Below, in pieces: positions 26,929 to 38,180 of a stretch of 64,000 nt of DNA. The first letter of the stretch is position 1. Every line of letters begins with the position of its first letter. This DNA comes from Portulaca oleracea. Lineage: Eukaryota > Streptophyta > Magnoliopsida > Caryophyllales > Portulacaceae. The notes under the pieces were generated by a model that was given only the letters and a program-made list of their open reading frames with translations, was not told where the DNA came from and did no database searches. The position numbers and the translations under genes are program-made. Location of the stretch: contig CM055890.1 of NCBI GenBank assembly GCA_029582165.1, forward strand, positions 2,460,044 to 2,524,043, in the 5' to 3' direction.

Positions 26929-28252
26929 CCGAGCCAAGCTCATTTAAGTATTCTTACGAGTCTCCTTATTCATGGAATTATAGTACTCACTATTGTTATC
27001 AACTATCTCTTGGTAACCATCGTTCATACCCAATAGATCTGCATGTCGTGAAACTTATGAATTATCCACATCTCAACACGAGGTAGTAAAGCCAACGTGT
27101 TAAGTCATCCTTTGGTGTAGCTATCTCCTTTAAGTTCCAAGAACGCAACCTAACTTCAAAACTGCCAGATAAAAAGGCGCATGTGGAAATTAAGGTGTCA
27201 AAAGCCCAGTTGTGAACTTATATAAGGAAAGTTCATAGAACCTAGAGTGTGTTCCCTTGGGGGGCACCTGTGCTTGTATAAAGAAGGGAGATGATCGTTT
27301 AAGATTATGCATAAATTATAAAGGATTAAACAAGGTTGCTATCAAAAATAAGTATCCCCTTCTTCGAGTTGGCGACCAGTATAATCAGTTACCCAGAGTT
27401 GGAATGGTTCGAAAGTTGATTCGAGGTTAAAGTAACATCAAACAAGGATCAAGTCGGAAGATGTACATAGGGCTGCTTTCAAGACTTGATACAGATCCTA
27501 TGGGTTTATAAGATGTCGGTGAGTTTACCAACGTGCTAATAATATTGATGAGTCTCAAGAACTAAGCCTATGGGTGAGTATAGGCAAATGTGCGGTTGCG
27601 CTTCAGACAATAGATTGGCCCACTTAAAGACTCAAAAAGGACATGAACGACAAGCGAGGAATTAGTCACAAATTTCAAAGCAATGTCAATCATTTACGAA
27701 GTTGCCAAGGCTTAGGCTTTGGTCAAGAGAAACAACATCCTTAGGACATAATAGTGATCCAGAAAGTAATCCGGATCGATCAACAAAAAGTGAGTACAGT
27801 TACGAAATAATCCAGAGCAGCAATTATTCCCAAGATGAGGGGTTTCGAGGCAGATAAATCATGGTTACCAATGCACACAAAAACTTGTTTGAATATTTTC
27901 TTGCCGTGACCAAAGGGTGGAAGGGAAACTCCAAAATTGTGTAGACTGAGGAATGTGGGGAAGCTTTTCAAGGACTTAAGAAAGGATTCAGTATAGTTCA
28001 AGTGTATGCCTAATATTCCAACCTCAATGGCACCAATTGTGCAAAACATGAAAATAGAAATGGTGTACCGAAGGGAAACATGAGATTGAGATTGGCCAAG
28101 TCTAGCCATTATATTCCAATAAATGAGAGTTGGAAAATAGGCAAGTAAGCCAGCATTTATGTGAAATAGAAAAGTAGTGAGGCTATACGACATTCCAAAA
28201 AGACATAGTCTCTGGCCGAGTTACCAAGCTCCAGTCATGATTTTGGGTAGCT

Positions 28253-28447
28253 TTGCAAAGGGTGTTTGGCACCAAGTCGAACTTCGGTAACTCGTATCAC
28301 CCAAAATTTGATATCCAAACAGAAAAGGTAAATCAGGTGGTGGAAAACCTGCTTAGGGCTTGTCTTTTAGACTTTCAGGGAAGCTGGGAAGACTTTTTAC
28401 CGTTAGTAAAGTTTTCCAACAATAGCGGTCATCAAGTGATAATTTAA
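28253..28447 (+). pseudogene. Integrase core fragment of the chromovirus
   Basis: A 64-codon open stretch resembling the integrase core after the second catalytic Asp. It shows YHPKFDIQTEKVNQVVENLL, in which the catalytic Glu position is TEKVNQ, then LLDFQGSWEDFLPLVKFSNN. Conserved HPQ is changed to HPK. It has no start or end of its own and is flanked by stops. It belongs to the decayed pol and would have acted in inserting the element's cDNA. Confidence 0.8.
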
Positions 28448-28837
28448 ATGGCACTGTTTGAAGTCTTCCCAGTAGGGAATGCAGGACTTCTTTGTGTTGA
28501 AGTGAGTTGGAGGAAATCCTGTTGGTAGGTTCTGAGTTGATACAAGACATGATGGATAAAGTTCGAGTCATTCAACAACTTATCTGGACGGCCATAGCTG
28601 ACAGATCTTGCAGAGCTACGCAGATAAGAGAGAGAAACCCCTAGAGTTTTAGCTAGGGGACAAAGTATTTCTTTAGGTTTCAACCACTAAAGGAGTGCGT
28701 GGGTCCAATATTAAAGGGAAGTTAAGTCCTCGGTTTTTAGGACCTTATGAGATTATTGAAAAAGATCAATCGGTCGCTTATTGGCTTGAATTGCCTAGAA
28801 AGTTAGAACATATTCATGATGTATTCCATATTCTCAG

Positions 28838-29068
28838 TTGCGAAAGTATATACTGGACCTAAACCATGTAGTTGAACCCAAGCCAGTGGCTACCGCGGAG
28901 AATCTATCCCATGAAGAGGGACTGATTCAAATTTTAGGCGGAGAGTTAAGTTTTTACGATCCAAAAAGATCCCTTTTAGTGAAAGTACTTTGGACTAATC
29001 ACCCCACGACGGAAGCTACATGGAAAATCGAAAGGAACATGCAAAACAAGTACCCCCATCTGTTTTAA
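28838..29068 (+). pseudogene. C-terminal chromodomain of the chromovirus integrase
   Basis: A 76-codon open stretch starting LRKYILDLNHVVEPKP, with VKVLWTNHPTTEATWKIE and ending NKYPHLF. The V-K-V-L-W followed by EATWKIE is the hallmark of the chromodomain at the integrase C-terminus of Tekay/Del-type chromoviruses, which is thought to direct integration to heterochromatin. The stop is at 29066-29068, about 75 bp before the LTR. The fragment is well preserved compared with the rest of pol, but upstream stops make it a pseudogene. Confidence 0.85.
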
Positions 29069-29128
29069 TTAAGGCAAGACAACGAAGACAAAGGGATAAT
29101 ATTTTGATGTTTCACGGACGAATCTTCT

Positions 29129-29144
29129 TTTAAGGGGAGTAAGA
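29129..29144 (+). other. Polypurine tract of the chromovirus
   Basis: The purine-rich run TTAAGGGGAGTAAGA directly precedes the LTR start TGTAACAACCC. This is the expected place for plus-strand DNA priming in reverse transcription. Confidence 0.8.
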
Positions 29145-31057
29145 TGTAACAACCCAAAGAAAATCACCCTCTAATGCGTATTAATTAGTTTAAATAATCA
29201 AGGTTAAAATTAAACCATGAATAATTAAAGCGCGTGTTCCAAAATTTTTGTTTTTCTAACTAGTGTATGTTTTTGCAGGACTTGAACAGTGTAACGATCG
29301 TTAGTGATTCAGTTTAATTTTTATTTTCTTGACGAATCTCTTCCGATAATTTTATAGTGGTTCTGATCGTATATGAATTCCTTTGCCGAGACCGATATAT
29401 CGGGTCCCACTTTTATCCAAGTCAATTTGGGATTATGATTATAAGAAATTTCATGGAGATGTAGGGATATATTTATTTGGGTTACCAATGACATTTTTAC
29501 GGTTTAATAAATTTCGGTAATTTGAAGAATTATGGAGAAATAATTATAAGAGGGAAGATTAAAATTGATAAAATTTTTCCCTTTTGGGCCTCATGTTGGT
29601 CGGCCAAAGGAAGGAGGGGAGTGTGGATTTTGGGCCTTGATCCTATACAATTGATTTATATATACATGGCCTTAGCAAGATAACCCATTTTATTCGGAAA
29701 CATATCACTTAAACTCCCTCATTCCCATTCTTACTTTCTCTCTCTCTCATGGCCATCAAGCTTCCCCAACCTCTACTTCTGCCGCCTGCTGTCCAGCCCA
29801 GGCCAGCCGTCTTCCGGCCGTTTTCCGGCCACTTTTCCGGCCATCGTCGCATCACCACACCACCTCCATCATTCCTCCTTCAATCTTGTTCCTTTTTCAA
29901 GCTTAATGTCACCTTCCCTCTTCTCTTTTTTTAATGAAAAATCCTAGATAAATTCTGAGTTTTATAGACCTTTTATGTGATTTCATAGGTTAAACAAGGG
30001 TTTCTAAGTTCATCAAGTAAAAAGGGAAGGAATTCAAGCACCAAAGAGAGAAGTCTTGGGTAAGTTTGAGTTACTCTTGTGTTCTTGTGATTAAATAAGT
30101 ATGGATGATGATGGATTATGTACATGCATGTATTTTATTAGTTAAATTCATTGTGAAGAGATGGACAAATCGATTAAGGTGAAAGGCATGTGTATCAATT
30201 AATATTAGATCAAGTAAAGTGAGGATTTTAAGTGGTATATATTGATTTATGTATGAGATTCATGGAATGTGTCAAGTGTTGGCCTTGCATGTCTCTAAAA
30301 TGAATTCAATTGATGGTTTTCTGGGTGTTTTTAATTCTGGAAATTTGTATTGGTGATGGAAGGATAGGATTTTACAAGTGTTTAGGGTAAGTCATGAGAT
30401 TTGTATTCATACAAGTAAGTTTGTGAGCTGTTATTGCAATCTGGTTTGGTTATGATTTGTCCAGAAAACCTAAGATGTGTTTTTGGGATAATTTATGGTA
30501 TGATTAGGTAGTATAAAGTGTTAGCTAACATCCGGTTTTTACGGTTTGTCGTTTTGATAAGTATATTAGGTTTTATGGCCAAAATCGTAAAACCGCGCGA
30601 ATTTGAGAAATTCTGGCGTCAGTTTAAAGATGGATGTTTTTCGATTAGTTAGAGTTTGCTATGATTTAAGGGCTGAACATAAAAGTTTTAGAGTACATTC
30701 TGAGCTTTCCAGAATGGTATGGTATGCGTTCTTTGGATGTCGGGAGAAAGAATTATAAGATTCTAATTGAAGGTGGTTAAAGACTCTTGATGAAAGATTT
30801 AAGGGAAATTTGTGATATTTTGGCTTGTATAAGTTATATTGGGTTGTGTTAGGTTGTTTGAGCTGGTTTAAGTTAAGTTATATCTTGATGATGCATGATC
30901 AGAGTTAGTGTATGTTTGGTTGTTTTGGTGGGTTTAGTCTTAGGCTTGTCCGCCTCCGTGGATGGCGGTAATGCTTCCAGGTGTTTATCCGCTGCTAATA
31001 ATTGGGTTAAGTGTATCATTATCTTAATCTAGTGGTTAGTAACCTGGGGGCGTTACA
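29145..31057 (+). mobile_element. 3' LTR of the chromovirus (1913 bp)
   Basis: The LTR starts with TGTAACAACCC after the polypurine tract and ends with GGGGGCGTTACA, giving TGTAAC/GTTACA inverted ends. A TATA-like box, TTTATATATA, lies at 29655-29664, about 90 bp before a CT-rich leader that contains an unconserved 61-codon ORF. The last 100 bases match the end of the neighbouring solo LTR when that one is read on the minus strand. Confidence 0.85.
29655..29664 (+). promoter_or_regulatory. TATA-like box of the chromovirus LTR
   Basis: TTTATATATA is followed by a CT-rich stretch (TTCTTACTTTCTCTCTCTC, near 29730), the usual layout of a plant LTR promoter and transcript start. Confidence 0.6.
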
Positions 31058-31203
31058 AAACCAATGGCTAAGATTAAACCTAGACAAATATCTTAGAGGG
31101 GGAGGGGTAAAAAGGAAAAAATACATGCTTGGTGGGAAATCCCACAAAGATAAAAGAAAAAATACACCTGAAACAAAAACACATACGAGAATCAGGGGAT
31201 GAC
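31058..31203. other. Spacer between two LTRs
   Basis: An A-rich 146-bp stretch with no recognisable gene or element. Its last five bases, ATGAC, are the left target duplication of the next solo LTR. Confidence 0.7.
31199..31203 (+). repeat. Left target-site duplication of the 3.5-kb solo LTR
   Basis: ATGAC, identical to 34706-34710. A 5-bp duplication is the normal product of Ty3/gypsy integration. Confidence 0.88.
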
Positions 31204-34200
31204 TGTAACGCCCCAACCTTAATCACAAGATTAAGACAATACTTAGAATCCCAAACCTGTGATTAGCGCAGCGGAACACCTTAGGTCGAGGCATTACCGC
31301 CGTCTCCCAAAAGAGACAAGACAACAACACTAAAGAAACTTCCAAAACCACAAGATAACTTACTAGCTTAAAAACCTTCATAAATAAAACTTATACAACC
31401 TTTGGATAACCTACATAAACTTAAACATAGCTTAACAACTAAACGACTTCCAAAAAAACCTGCTCGCCCTTGCTAACCGATGATTTCCTTAGAGAACTAC
31501 CTTGACAAATTACAATTACTTTGGAACCGACTTGTCCTTTCCTTGGGAGCTCGAGCCTCCTAAAAACAAAACCATAAAACATCGCAAAAGTGAGTGGGGA
31601 AACACTCGGTACGTAAACCTCCAACACGTCAAACCGTTCGAAAACGGTTTTAGTGCCGGCATTTAAATTCATTTTGAAAACAGGAAAGGGGAGATAAAAC
31701 ATTAACTTGAAATGACATGAACATAAACTCATACATGAGTAAAAGTAACTTGAGTTCATAAAGAAAGAACATGTCACATGAACTTAGAAGTAGATACATA
31801 AATTTAAGAGTTTTGGGTCCCTTAAGATCGATGCAATGCATCTCACACACGCGCATGCCCAAACCGATCTAAGTTTGGAATGGGTGATCGACAATGACAT
31901 CAGTCTAGGACACTGATCAGAGCATCTAAAAGGCTAGCACTTCGTAACTAGCTAGAACATAAAACATAGAATCCATAAAATGGGACCACTTAAAACCATG
32001 AATAATCATAAAAGCATAAATTAGCATAAACCGTAAACATTTAGCATAAACCGTAAACATAAAGGAGCGAAAAGTTGGACAATTCGTACCTTGGTTAGAT
32101 GAAAGCTTTAGCGACGAGCCTCGAGCTTGAGATGGCGTGGCGACTTGGAGACTATAAGGAATTTGTAATAAAAGCGTAGAGAAATCGGTGAGGTTCGTGT
32201 AATCATATAAAATAGAATTAAATACTTAAACTTGTCTCATAAAAGGTAAAAAAGGAAATAAAATTTCATATTTTAGTAATTCATTTGTTCGCGATAACTT
32301 GGTTAGAAAACTCGGATTTTTGCAAACGAGTACTTTTCGGAAAGGGAAAATCATGCGACAATTTTGTCAACTGACCCAAAGGCTAGAAATGAAAGGAAGG
32401 GCCCAAAATGGCCCGGACAGAAGCAGTGCATGAGTAAATTATAAACGGCTTAAAAACTTAGAGTGGAACTCATGGTGAAGATTGAATAGGATTAGAGAAG
32501 GTTCATGACTTAAGAGGCATTCTCAACCGTTGGCTTGAAGGAACATAGAATTAGAGTACTTGAAAGCTTATTAGAAAGAAGGTACTTGATTAATGAAAAC
32601 ATGAAGAATGTCGCAAGCGACGGACTTAGAACAATATCATGTTTATGGATTTTTAGAAACTATTTGTGAATCGATGAACGGTGAATTGGATATGAAGAAA
32701 GGACGAGCTTATGGTTACTTAGACATAGAGGAACGCATAAACTTGCTAAGAACTCAAGTGTAACCCTTAGTCATCAACAATACCTAATTGGGCCTTAAAA
32801 CTTCACCGAATTAACCCATGGTTTGCTAATTTACCTATAATCCTTTAGGAGATAATCCTCAACATCAACCTAACTTAAATTAGCTTAGAAAACTCATCCC
32901 AATTATCTTGACAACACCACAAAGACTACAAACTTATAAGAACTCCATAAAAGACCCAATTTACAAATTTTAGGCTAAAAAGGCAATAAAAATTCTGGGC
33001 AGAAACTTGTTTCGGACAGCCCTGCTTCCCGGGCTCGTAAATCATACTCCCGATATCGGATGACTATGAATCATACCTTTCCGGAAAGCTTGCAACGTGG
33101 CCTAAAACTTTCATGTTCACCATAAAAACTAAAGAGGTCTCCAAAGGCACGAAAAACAGCTCTCAATATACTGACTCAGAATTCGTATATAAAATTATAC
33201 CTTCACGGTTTTGGTCTTAACTCGGGCTATACATGTCGGAATTTAGAAATTCCAAAGCCTATAGTTAGCTAACACTTTGGGCTATCATATGGAGTAGAAA
33301 TCTGGGCAAAAACCCCACTTTTATACCACTGTAAATTTCCAGAACCGAAACAGAAACCTTATCTACCGAATTTTCCGGTTTTTAGCTTGATTTTTCACCC
33401 TTAATCATATTAAAACACAATCAAATCCCATATAACCTTAATCCACCATATTTCCAGAATATAAACCTTGATAATTAACTCATCTTAGACCTTAAAAACC
33501 ACATGCATCCATGGATTAAACCTAAACTTAACATAAAAGACATATTCTTGAACTCTTGCACCAAAACGTCACTAATTCACCCAAATTAAACATAATAACA
33601 CTTAATTCATAATCTTAAAACATAAACTCAGCCCTTATATACTAAGAATCTCTCAAGAAATTCACATGCATTAACATATATTCATCATCCACCATGAATT
33701 CAACCATAAAACCTCACAAACACTTAGAAATATACATGCATACACTTAAAACTTAAACCCTAACTTAACCACAACTTAAATTCATGCTTAATAAACATAA
33801 AGAAGATGAACAACATCAAGAGAACATAAATTTGAAGTAGAAATTCAAATTATAAACAAGAGAATTAGGTTAGGGTTTGAGATTATACCACTTGAATTTG
33901 AGGTGAGAGATTGAACAAGTAAAGGGGGAAGAAGGTGGTGGCCGTGGTGGGGCCAACGGCGCCGCGAGGTCGCCGGAAAGGCGCCCGGCAGGGCGCAGAG
34001 GTGGCTGGCTGGGCAGCGATGGGAGGAAGAAGAGGGAGAGGGGTGAGTGTGAGAGAAAGTTGTGATAAAAATTCTGATTTTGCCAAATGAACTCAAACCC
34101 CTTTAACCCCTTAATAAAAACCCTTCCTAATAACTTACCATCTAATTAACACTTAACTTAAACTATTGGTAAAAAAAATTAGCTAGGTAAAATAATTGGT

Positions 34201-34705
34201 AATCAACCCAAATAAATAAATAACATAAACCTTGAAAATATAATTTAGTATATAACTAAATAAAATTTCCTTGGAATAAAATTGGGTGGAAGACTAAAAA
34301 TTAACATCACATAAATTAAACTGATAAAACATACTAATAAAATAATTCGGGCCATAAAATGTACTTAGGAGGATCGAGTAGTATAAATCGTAAAAGAAAC
34401 GGAATTGAGAATAATATAACCTTCCTCGGTTACAAGCGTAAAATTGAGAATGATAAAATAAATTATAAAACTTATCGTAAAAGTATTCATAAACTCGTAA
34501 TAATAATCATAACTTTAAATTCGAGATAACATAAAATCAACCCGTTTAACCATCGCCTAGCTCGAGACCTGTCGCGCATAAAAATAAATAATAATAACAG
34601 AAATAACCATATTAACGTAAAAGAAAGAAAATTTCTAACAGCGTAATTTAGATAAACACCGTGATTACGGCTTTAATTAATACGGGTTTGGGGCGGGTCG
34701 TTACA
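31204..34705 (-). mobile_element. Solo LTR of a chromovirus-type element (3502 bp, TSD ATGAC)
   Basis: The segment has TGTAACGCCCC at the left and GGGTCGTTACA at the right. It is flanked by the direct duplication ATGAC at 31199-31203 and 34706-34710. No gag, pol, primer site or second LTR is present, so it is a solo LTR left by LTR-LTR recombination. Its left 110 bases are the reverse complement of the 3' end of the LTR at 29145-31057, so it reads on the minus strand. The CT-rich, proline-coding stretch near 33890-34060 (minus) matches in position the leader of that LTR. It is unusually long for an LTR. Confidence 0.9.
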
Positions 34706-34710
34706 ATGAC
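34706..34710 (+). repeat. Right target-site duplication of the 3.5-kb solo LTR
   Basis: ATGAC, identical to 31199-31203. Confidence 0.88.
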
Positions 34711-34978
34711 ATGATCGTGTCACTGAGGAACACGACTGTGACCTATATTTTGGACGAGGGGACACAAGTGTGTAACTTAATGACACAATCGTGACATGTG
34801 TCTTGGAGAAGGGGGTATTCAAGCATTTAGGGGGTCACGGGCATGTCCGCGGATGACAGGGGTATTGCCACCCTCCTAGAAAGAAGGGTACAATTATGTT
34901 GTTTGATGATACAACTGTGTCCTCTTTGCTTCACTTAACTTTATTTTGCTCTTGAAAGGGACAATATACACTACAACA
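34711..34978. other. Fragment with GACAC/GTGTC repeats, possible LTR remnant
   Basis: This 268-bp stretch has several short elements such as GATCGTGTC, CACGACTGTG and CAATCGTGACATGTGTC. They recall the dyad clusters of the Athila LTRs here in degraded form. Similar sequence (TGACACGGTCGT) resumes after the CACTA-like element at about 36252, so that element probably inserted into it. Confidence 0.4.
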
Positions 34979-36232
34979 TAACAATTAAAGTGTGACCGTC
35001 GTCGTGAATGGTCTCAAAAGACCTTAGCAGTTGCTCCAGAAGACTCGTGACCGTTCATTAGCGACCGTTCACTTCGATCGCGTCTCCATGGTCATTTTGT
35101 GTAGCACGCGATGGTTGATTGAAAGTCACTAAGCTAGCGATCATTGGATGAACGGTAGCTAAATTTGCGACGACTCATTCAACGGTCACAACACACAACA
35201 ATCGCCAGTTTAGCGACTCTAAGTCTAAACGGCCGCCCAATTCGGAACCCTTTTTTCAATCAAAATTGCACAGAACAGTTATCAATCACAATCCAACCCA
35301 GAAATTCGAACTAGATCCTAAACTAGGGAGAAGGGGAAATTGAACATGAATCAATCAATCCAGCATATTAAAACCTAGACACTATAACTAAATCATGACA
35401 TTCCAAAACATGAACATCAAAAATCAAATAGAACATCACCAGAAAATTGAGACAAACCCAAAAATGGCGTAAATAAGAATTGAAAACGAGGTGCAATCAA
35501 CCCAAAAAAATGTATTAAATTTACGAAAATATCGCAACCCAGATACGAGTACAAGAACTGAAGATCTTATTATAGGAACTTGATCAAGAAAAATGTGAAT
35601 TAAACATGTCAAATTAAATTTAATCTAAACTCTAAACCTAGAAATGAAATCTTCCACGCTATCCACACCTCTTTGACTTCTCTACTCCCTTTTTATACTC
35701 GAATTGCTCAACTCTTCCACAAAGCTCGACTGCTTGATCTCTTTGAACGTTGAGATGGACACTCTCAATCTTGTTGCTTCTGTGTTGCATGTCGGGCTTC
35801 ATTTATTGAGAAAATAGAGAGTCAGACGAGAAAGGGAGTATGATAGGGATGGGTTTGGGTGTTTTGGGAAATGAAGAAGAAGAAGAGTGAGAAAGAGAGG
35901 GAATTAGGTGAGATGAGAGAGAATCGGGAAAGAGATAGATGAGGAAATTAGGGGATAAGGGGCGTTCCATTTCGCAATTATTAACTACCGTGCGGCTATT
36001 TAATTAAACGGTCTCATCGTTTAATTAAACGGTCGCTAAGCTAGCAACCATTGAATTGAACTTTGAGATCGTTCAAATGAACGATCGCCCTTCCAGGGAC
36101 CGTTCAATTTAACGGTCGCTAATAGCAACTGTTAAATGAACGAATGCAAGCGAACAATCTCCCGTGTTGAAATTTGCAACCGTGCATTTATTGATCGGCA
36201 ACATCGTCGAGTTTGGGACTCCATGTTGTAGC
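34979..36232. mobile_element. CACTA-like non-autonomous DNA transposon (about 1.25 kb)
   Basis: The left end reads CACTACAACATA and the right end ATGTTGTAGCG, so the termini form an inverted repeat with one change in the last CACTA base pair. Subterminal DNA is filled with short repeats of GCGACCGTT/AACGGTCGC in both orientations (35040-35230 and 36000-36160), as in En/Spm-type elements. There is no transposase. No 3-bp target duplication is visible (ATA on the left, ACG on the right), so the boundaries or family could be slightly different. Confidence 0.6.
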
Positions 36233-36538
36233 GACGGGTGTGTCATGGATTGACACGGTCGTATTCCTTAGCTTACTGTTTCTTGTTCTTGATCTTCCTC
36301 ATTGAAGGTTGTTCTATCATATGAAATGACGATTATGCCCCTCAAAAACATTATCCCATACTTGGCCTTTTCTTTACTGTCCAATTTGAGTTACAAGTCT
36401 ATATAGGGGGGACATGACTTGAACTCTAGGAAAATATACATCAGTATGCTAATTAGCTCTTTAAGACCCTACTAGATCTTAGGAGTAGGCCATGATCTTA
36501 TTTATTAGGGACTAGAAATGTATCACTTGCTAAATGGA
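36233..36538. other. Unassigned spacer
   Basis: It starts with a GACACGG-containing piece that probably continues the sequence left of the CACTA-like element. The rest shows no gene, RNA or clear element. Confidence 0.5.
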
Positions 36539-36565
36539 ATATATATATATATATATATATATATA
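36539..36565. repeat. (AT)n microsatellite
   Basis: About 13 AT dinucleotides without interruption. Confidence 0.95.
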
Positions 36566-36684
36566 ATAAGAATTCCCATGTTAATCTCTCTTTCTAATTC
36601 ACTTGAAAACAAAACCAAACTATTATTTAACTCTTTCCAACAAAGCATCACATTACCTTTTCGGCACAAACACGGTGGGGTCCA

Positions 36685-36706
36685 CCCCCCCCCCCCCCCC
36701 CCCCCC
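36685..36706. repeat. Poly(C) run of 22
   Basis: An uninterrupted run of 22 C, followed by a further CA- and C-rich stretch to about 36726. Homopolymers of this length are unstable and prone to assembly length error. Confidence 0.95.
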
Positions 36707-37214
36707 ACACCCACCCCCCTCCCCCCAACTGATTTAAACATTGACATTGTCATTACCGCCACTACCCAATTTTCATGTCCAACAAAGAAAGACGATCAAA
36801 CAGACCAAAGGAGAAAGAAGGACGGGAGTGGATGATGTTTGTTTAACAAAAACCAAGAATTCGTCACTAGTATAATTTTAAATAACTTTAACGGTACCAA
36901 GTGAACAAAGTTAAAGACAGAGTCATTAAATGAATTCTCAAATGTTTAGGATCACCATGTGAAATTTTCCTTTTTATTTTTGAAATTGATATGTTAGATA
37001 TGTTAGACTAGATTGAATTCAATGTATAACTTGAAAATTTTTTTTATTTACTTCGTGATTGTATATATAATTTTATTATTTACTTAAAATACGTATTTTA
37101 ATAATCACAATTATCTTTGTCAAAAGTAATTATATTTTTATCCGGAGTTTTGATACGAGTGACGTTTATCTTTGCCAGGAGGTGCAGTGATGCTTTCACT
37201 TTCAATTTCTATTT
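36707..37214. other. AT-rich intergenic DNA
   Basis: I see no coding potential or recognisable repeat beyond the short C-rich tail of the poly(C) tract. Confidence 0.5.
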
Positions 37215-37885
37215 TGACAAGTACACCTGTAAACACAAGTTTCCAGTTCTAAAATAAATAAAGATAAGAAATTAGTGAACAAATATAATTATATTAATTT
37301 CAAAGGATTTTGGGTACAATCTCTCCATATTTGTTACAAAATGAAAATGTAACTCGTCCACTTAGATCTCCTTGAATGAAATTGAACGAGTCTTGAATGA
37401 GTATGGTTTTGGATGAATATAGTCATGAGTGAATATATTCTTGGATGAATGTGGTCTAGAACAAGGGTCATAGAGATTTGATCTTGATCAAGAGGAAGCA
37501 CTTTGATCTCCCACGAATGAATGACACGAGCTTAAACCTTGTTGTGCTTCTTGTCTTTGAGAGTATTTGAGCCTTAGAGTGTTCTTTTGATGTTTTGAAC
37601 TCTCCCGAAATGAAGGAAGAGAGTCTCCATTTATAGAGAACATGAGTCAACATTTAGGCCCATTCAATCCTTTTAAATAAAATAAAATGATTAAATATTT
37701 ATATGTCATTCATGACATGTGACATACTTTAATTGGCCAAAATATAATATCATTTAATTTATAATTAAATGATTCACCATAATTAATTTCGACACATGGC
37801 GAGTCATAATTAGTTGAATTATTTTAACTTGAATTTCCATATAGCAAGTCTTGATTGACTAACAAATTTTTGCCTTCTACAACAC
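37215..37885 (-). mobile_element. Possible LTR remnant with minus-strand promoter
   Basis: On the minus strand a TATA box (TATAAA at 37630-37635, within CTCTATAAATGG) is followed by a leader rich in repeated GAATGA/TTCATTC words (37375-37455). A TGTAGAAGG-like start lies near 37881. The layout resembles a Ty1/copia LTR, but no second copy, primer site or target duplication is seen. Exact ends are uncertain. Confidence 0.35.
37630..37635 (-). promoter_or_regulatory. TATA box on the minus strand
   Basis: TATAAA in the context CTCTATAAATGGAG, a strong match to plant TATA boxes, within the possible LTR remnant. Confidence 0.45.
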
Positions 37886-38180
37886 CCGTCACAAGTTTCT
37901 CTTGCGACATGCTGAACGACGATAGGTTCAGCGAGTCGTCAATAATTTTTTCCATGATATTTAAAGACAACATTAATAGAGTACAATAGGAGGCAAAAAT
38001 TTATCAACAAATAAAAAAGTGACACGTGCAATACAATTAATTTTTATTTGGTCAATAACAAATTGCAACGTGTCAGGTGGACTTGGAGAGATCCATTTGA
38101 TCAAAATTAAATTCTGACCAACCACAATATGACATGTGCCAAAGATGATGCAAAAAATAGTAATTATTTATTTATTTTAA
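37886..38180. other. AT-rich spacer
   Basis: AT-rich sequence with ACACGTGC and AACGTGTC words but no gene or defined element. Confidence 0.5.

Larger units (their letters stand above)
1..26930 (-). repeat. Tandem array of 13 retrotransposon-derived units (satellite-like)
   Basis: The segment is a head-to-tail array. Using the anchor GCACCAAGCCCTTTGAA, units begin at 1, 1933, 3837, 5745, 7666, 9609, 11529, 13478, 15418, 17358, 19304, 21252 and 24140. Eleven units are 1904-1949 bp, one is 2888 bp, and the last is cut at 26930. Each unit holds an LTR fragment, a polypurine tract and 3' untranslated DNA of a minus-strand Athila-like element: on the minus strand a G-rich tract precedes TGTTTAGACCCG, a typical LTR start. 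No reading frame is conserved as protein; the ORFs recurring in each unit are short, basic or phenylalanine-rich by-products of polypyrimidine tracts. Plant Ogre/Tat-type elements are known to seed satellites from their 3' UTR. The array runs off the left edge, so its full copy number is unknown. Confidence 0.93.
24140..26930 (-). repeat. Array unit 13, long form, truncated at the right
   Basis: Long-form unit very similar to unit 12, including the extra LTR segment (about 25540-26520). It stops at 26930, two bases after the LTR terminus at 26928, where chromovirus-derived DNA begins. The polypurine tract and UTR that follow this terminus in every other unit are absent. Confidence 0.9.
26931..29144 (+). 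pseudogene. Decayed chromovirus (Tekay/Del-like) pol region, 5'-truncated
   Basis: The 3' half of a Ty3/gypsy chromovirus in the plus direction, heavily broken by stops and frameshifts. From about 27225 short stretches resemble the reverse transcriptase N-terminal half: a segment like PWGAPV, then LRLCINYKGLNKV and IKNKYPLLR near 27295-27365. RNase H is not recognisable. From 28253 an integrase C-terminal part reads SYHPKFDIQTEKVNQ and FQGSWEDFLPLVKF, followed by a GPYEIIEK-like stretch near 28740 and a chromodomain. The first 300 bases, 26931-27225, show no clear motif. Gag, protease and the 5' LTR are absent and probably lie beyond the array, outside the window. Confidence 0.8.

Noticed and set aside
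1..26930. Array as rDNA spacer or centromeric satellite
   Set aside because: No rRNA gene or promoter is present. The unit is far longer than the usual 150-180 bp centromere monomer, and LTR/polypurine structure explains it. A pericentromeric position remains possible but is not shown.
29749..29934. Proline-rich ORF in the chromovirus LTR as a secreted peptide gene
   Set aside because: It lies in a CT-rich LTR leader. The matching region of the other LTR (33845-34096, minus) codes for a different peptide, so the protein is not conserved.
31011..31216. Short ORFs across the spacer between the two chromovirus-type LTRs
   Set aside because: They cross an LTR terminus and a target duplication, so they cannot be one gene.
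36518..36835. ORFs spanning the AT repeat and the poly(C) run
   Set aside because: They consist of translated simple sequence (Tyr-Ile and Pro or Gly runs).
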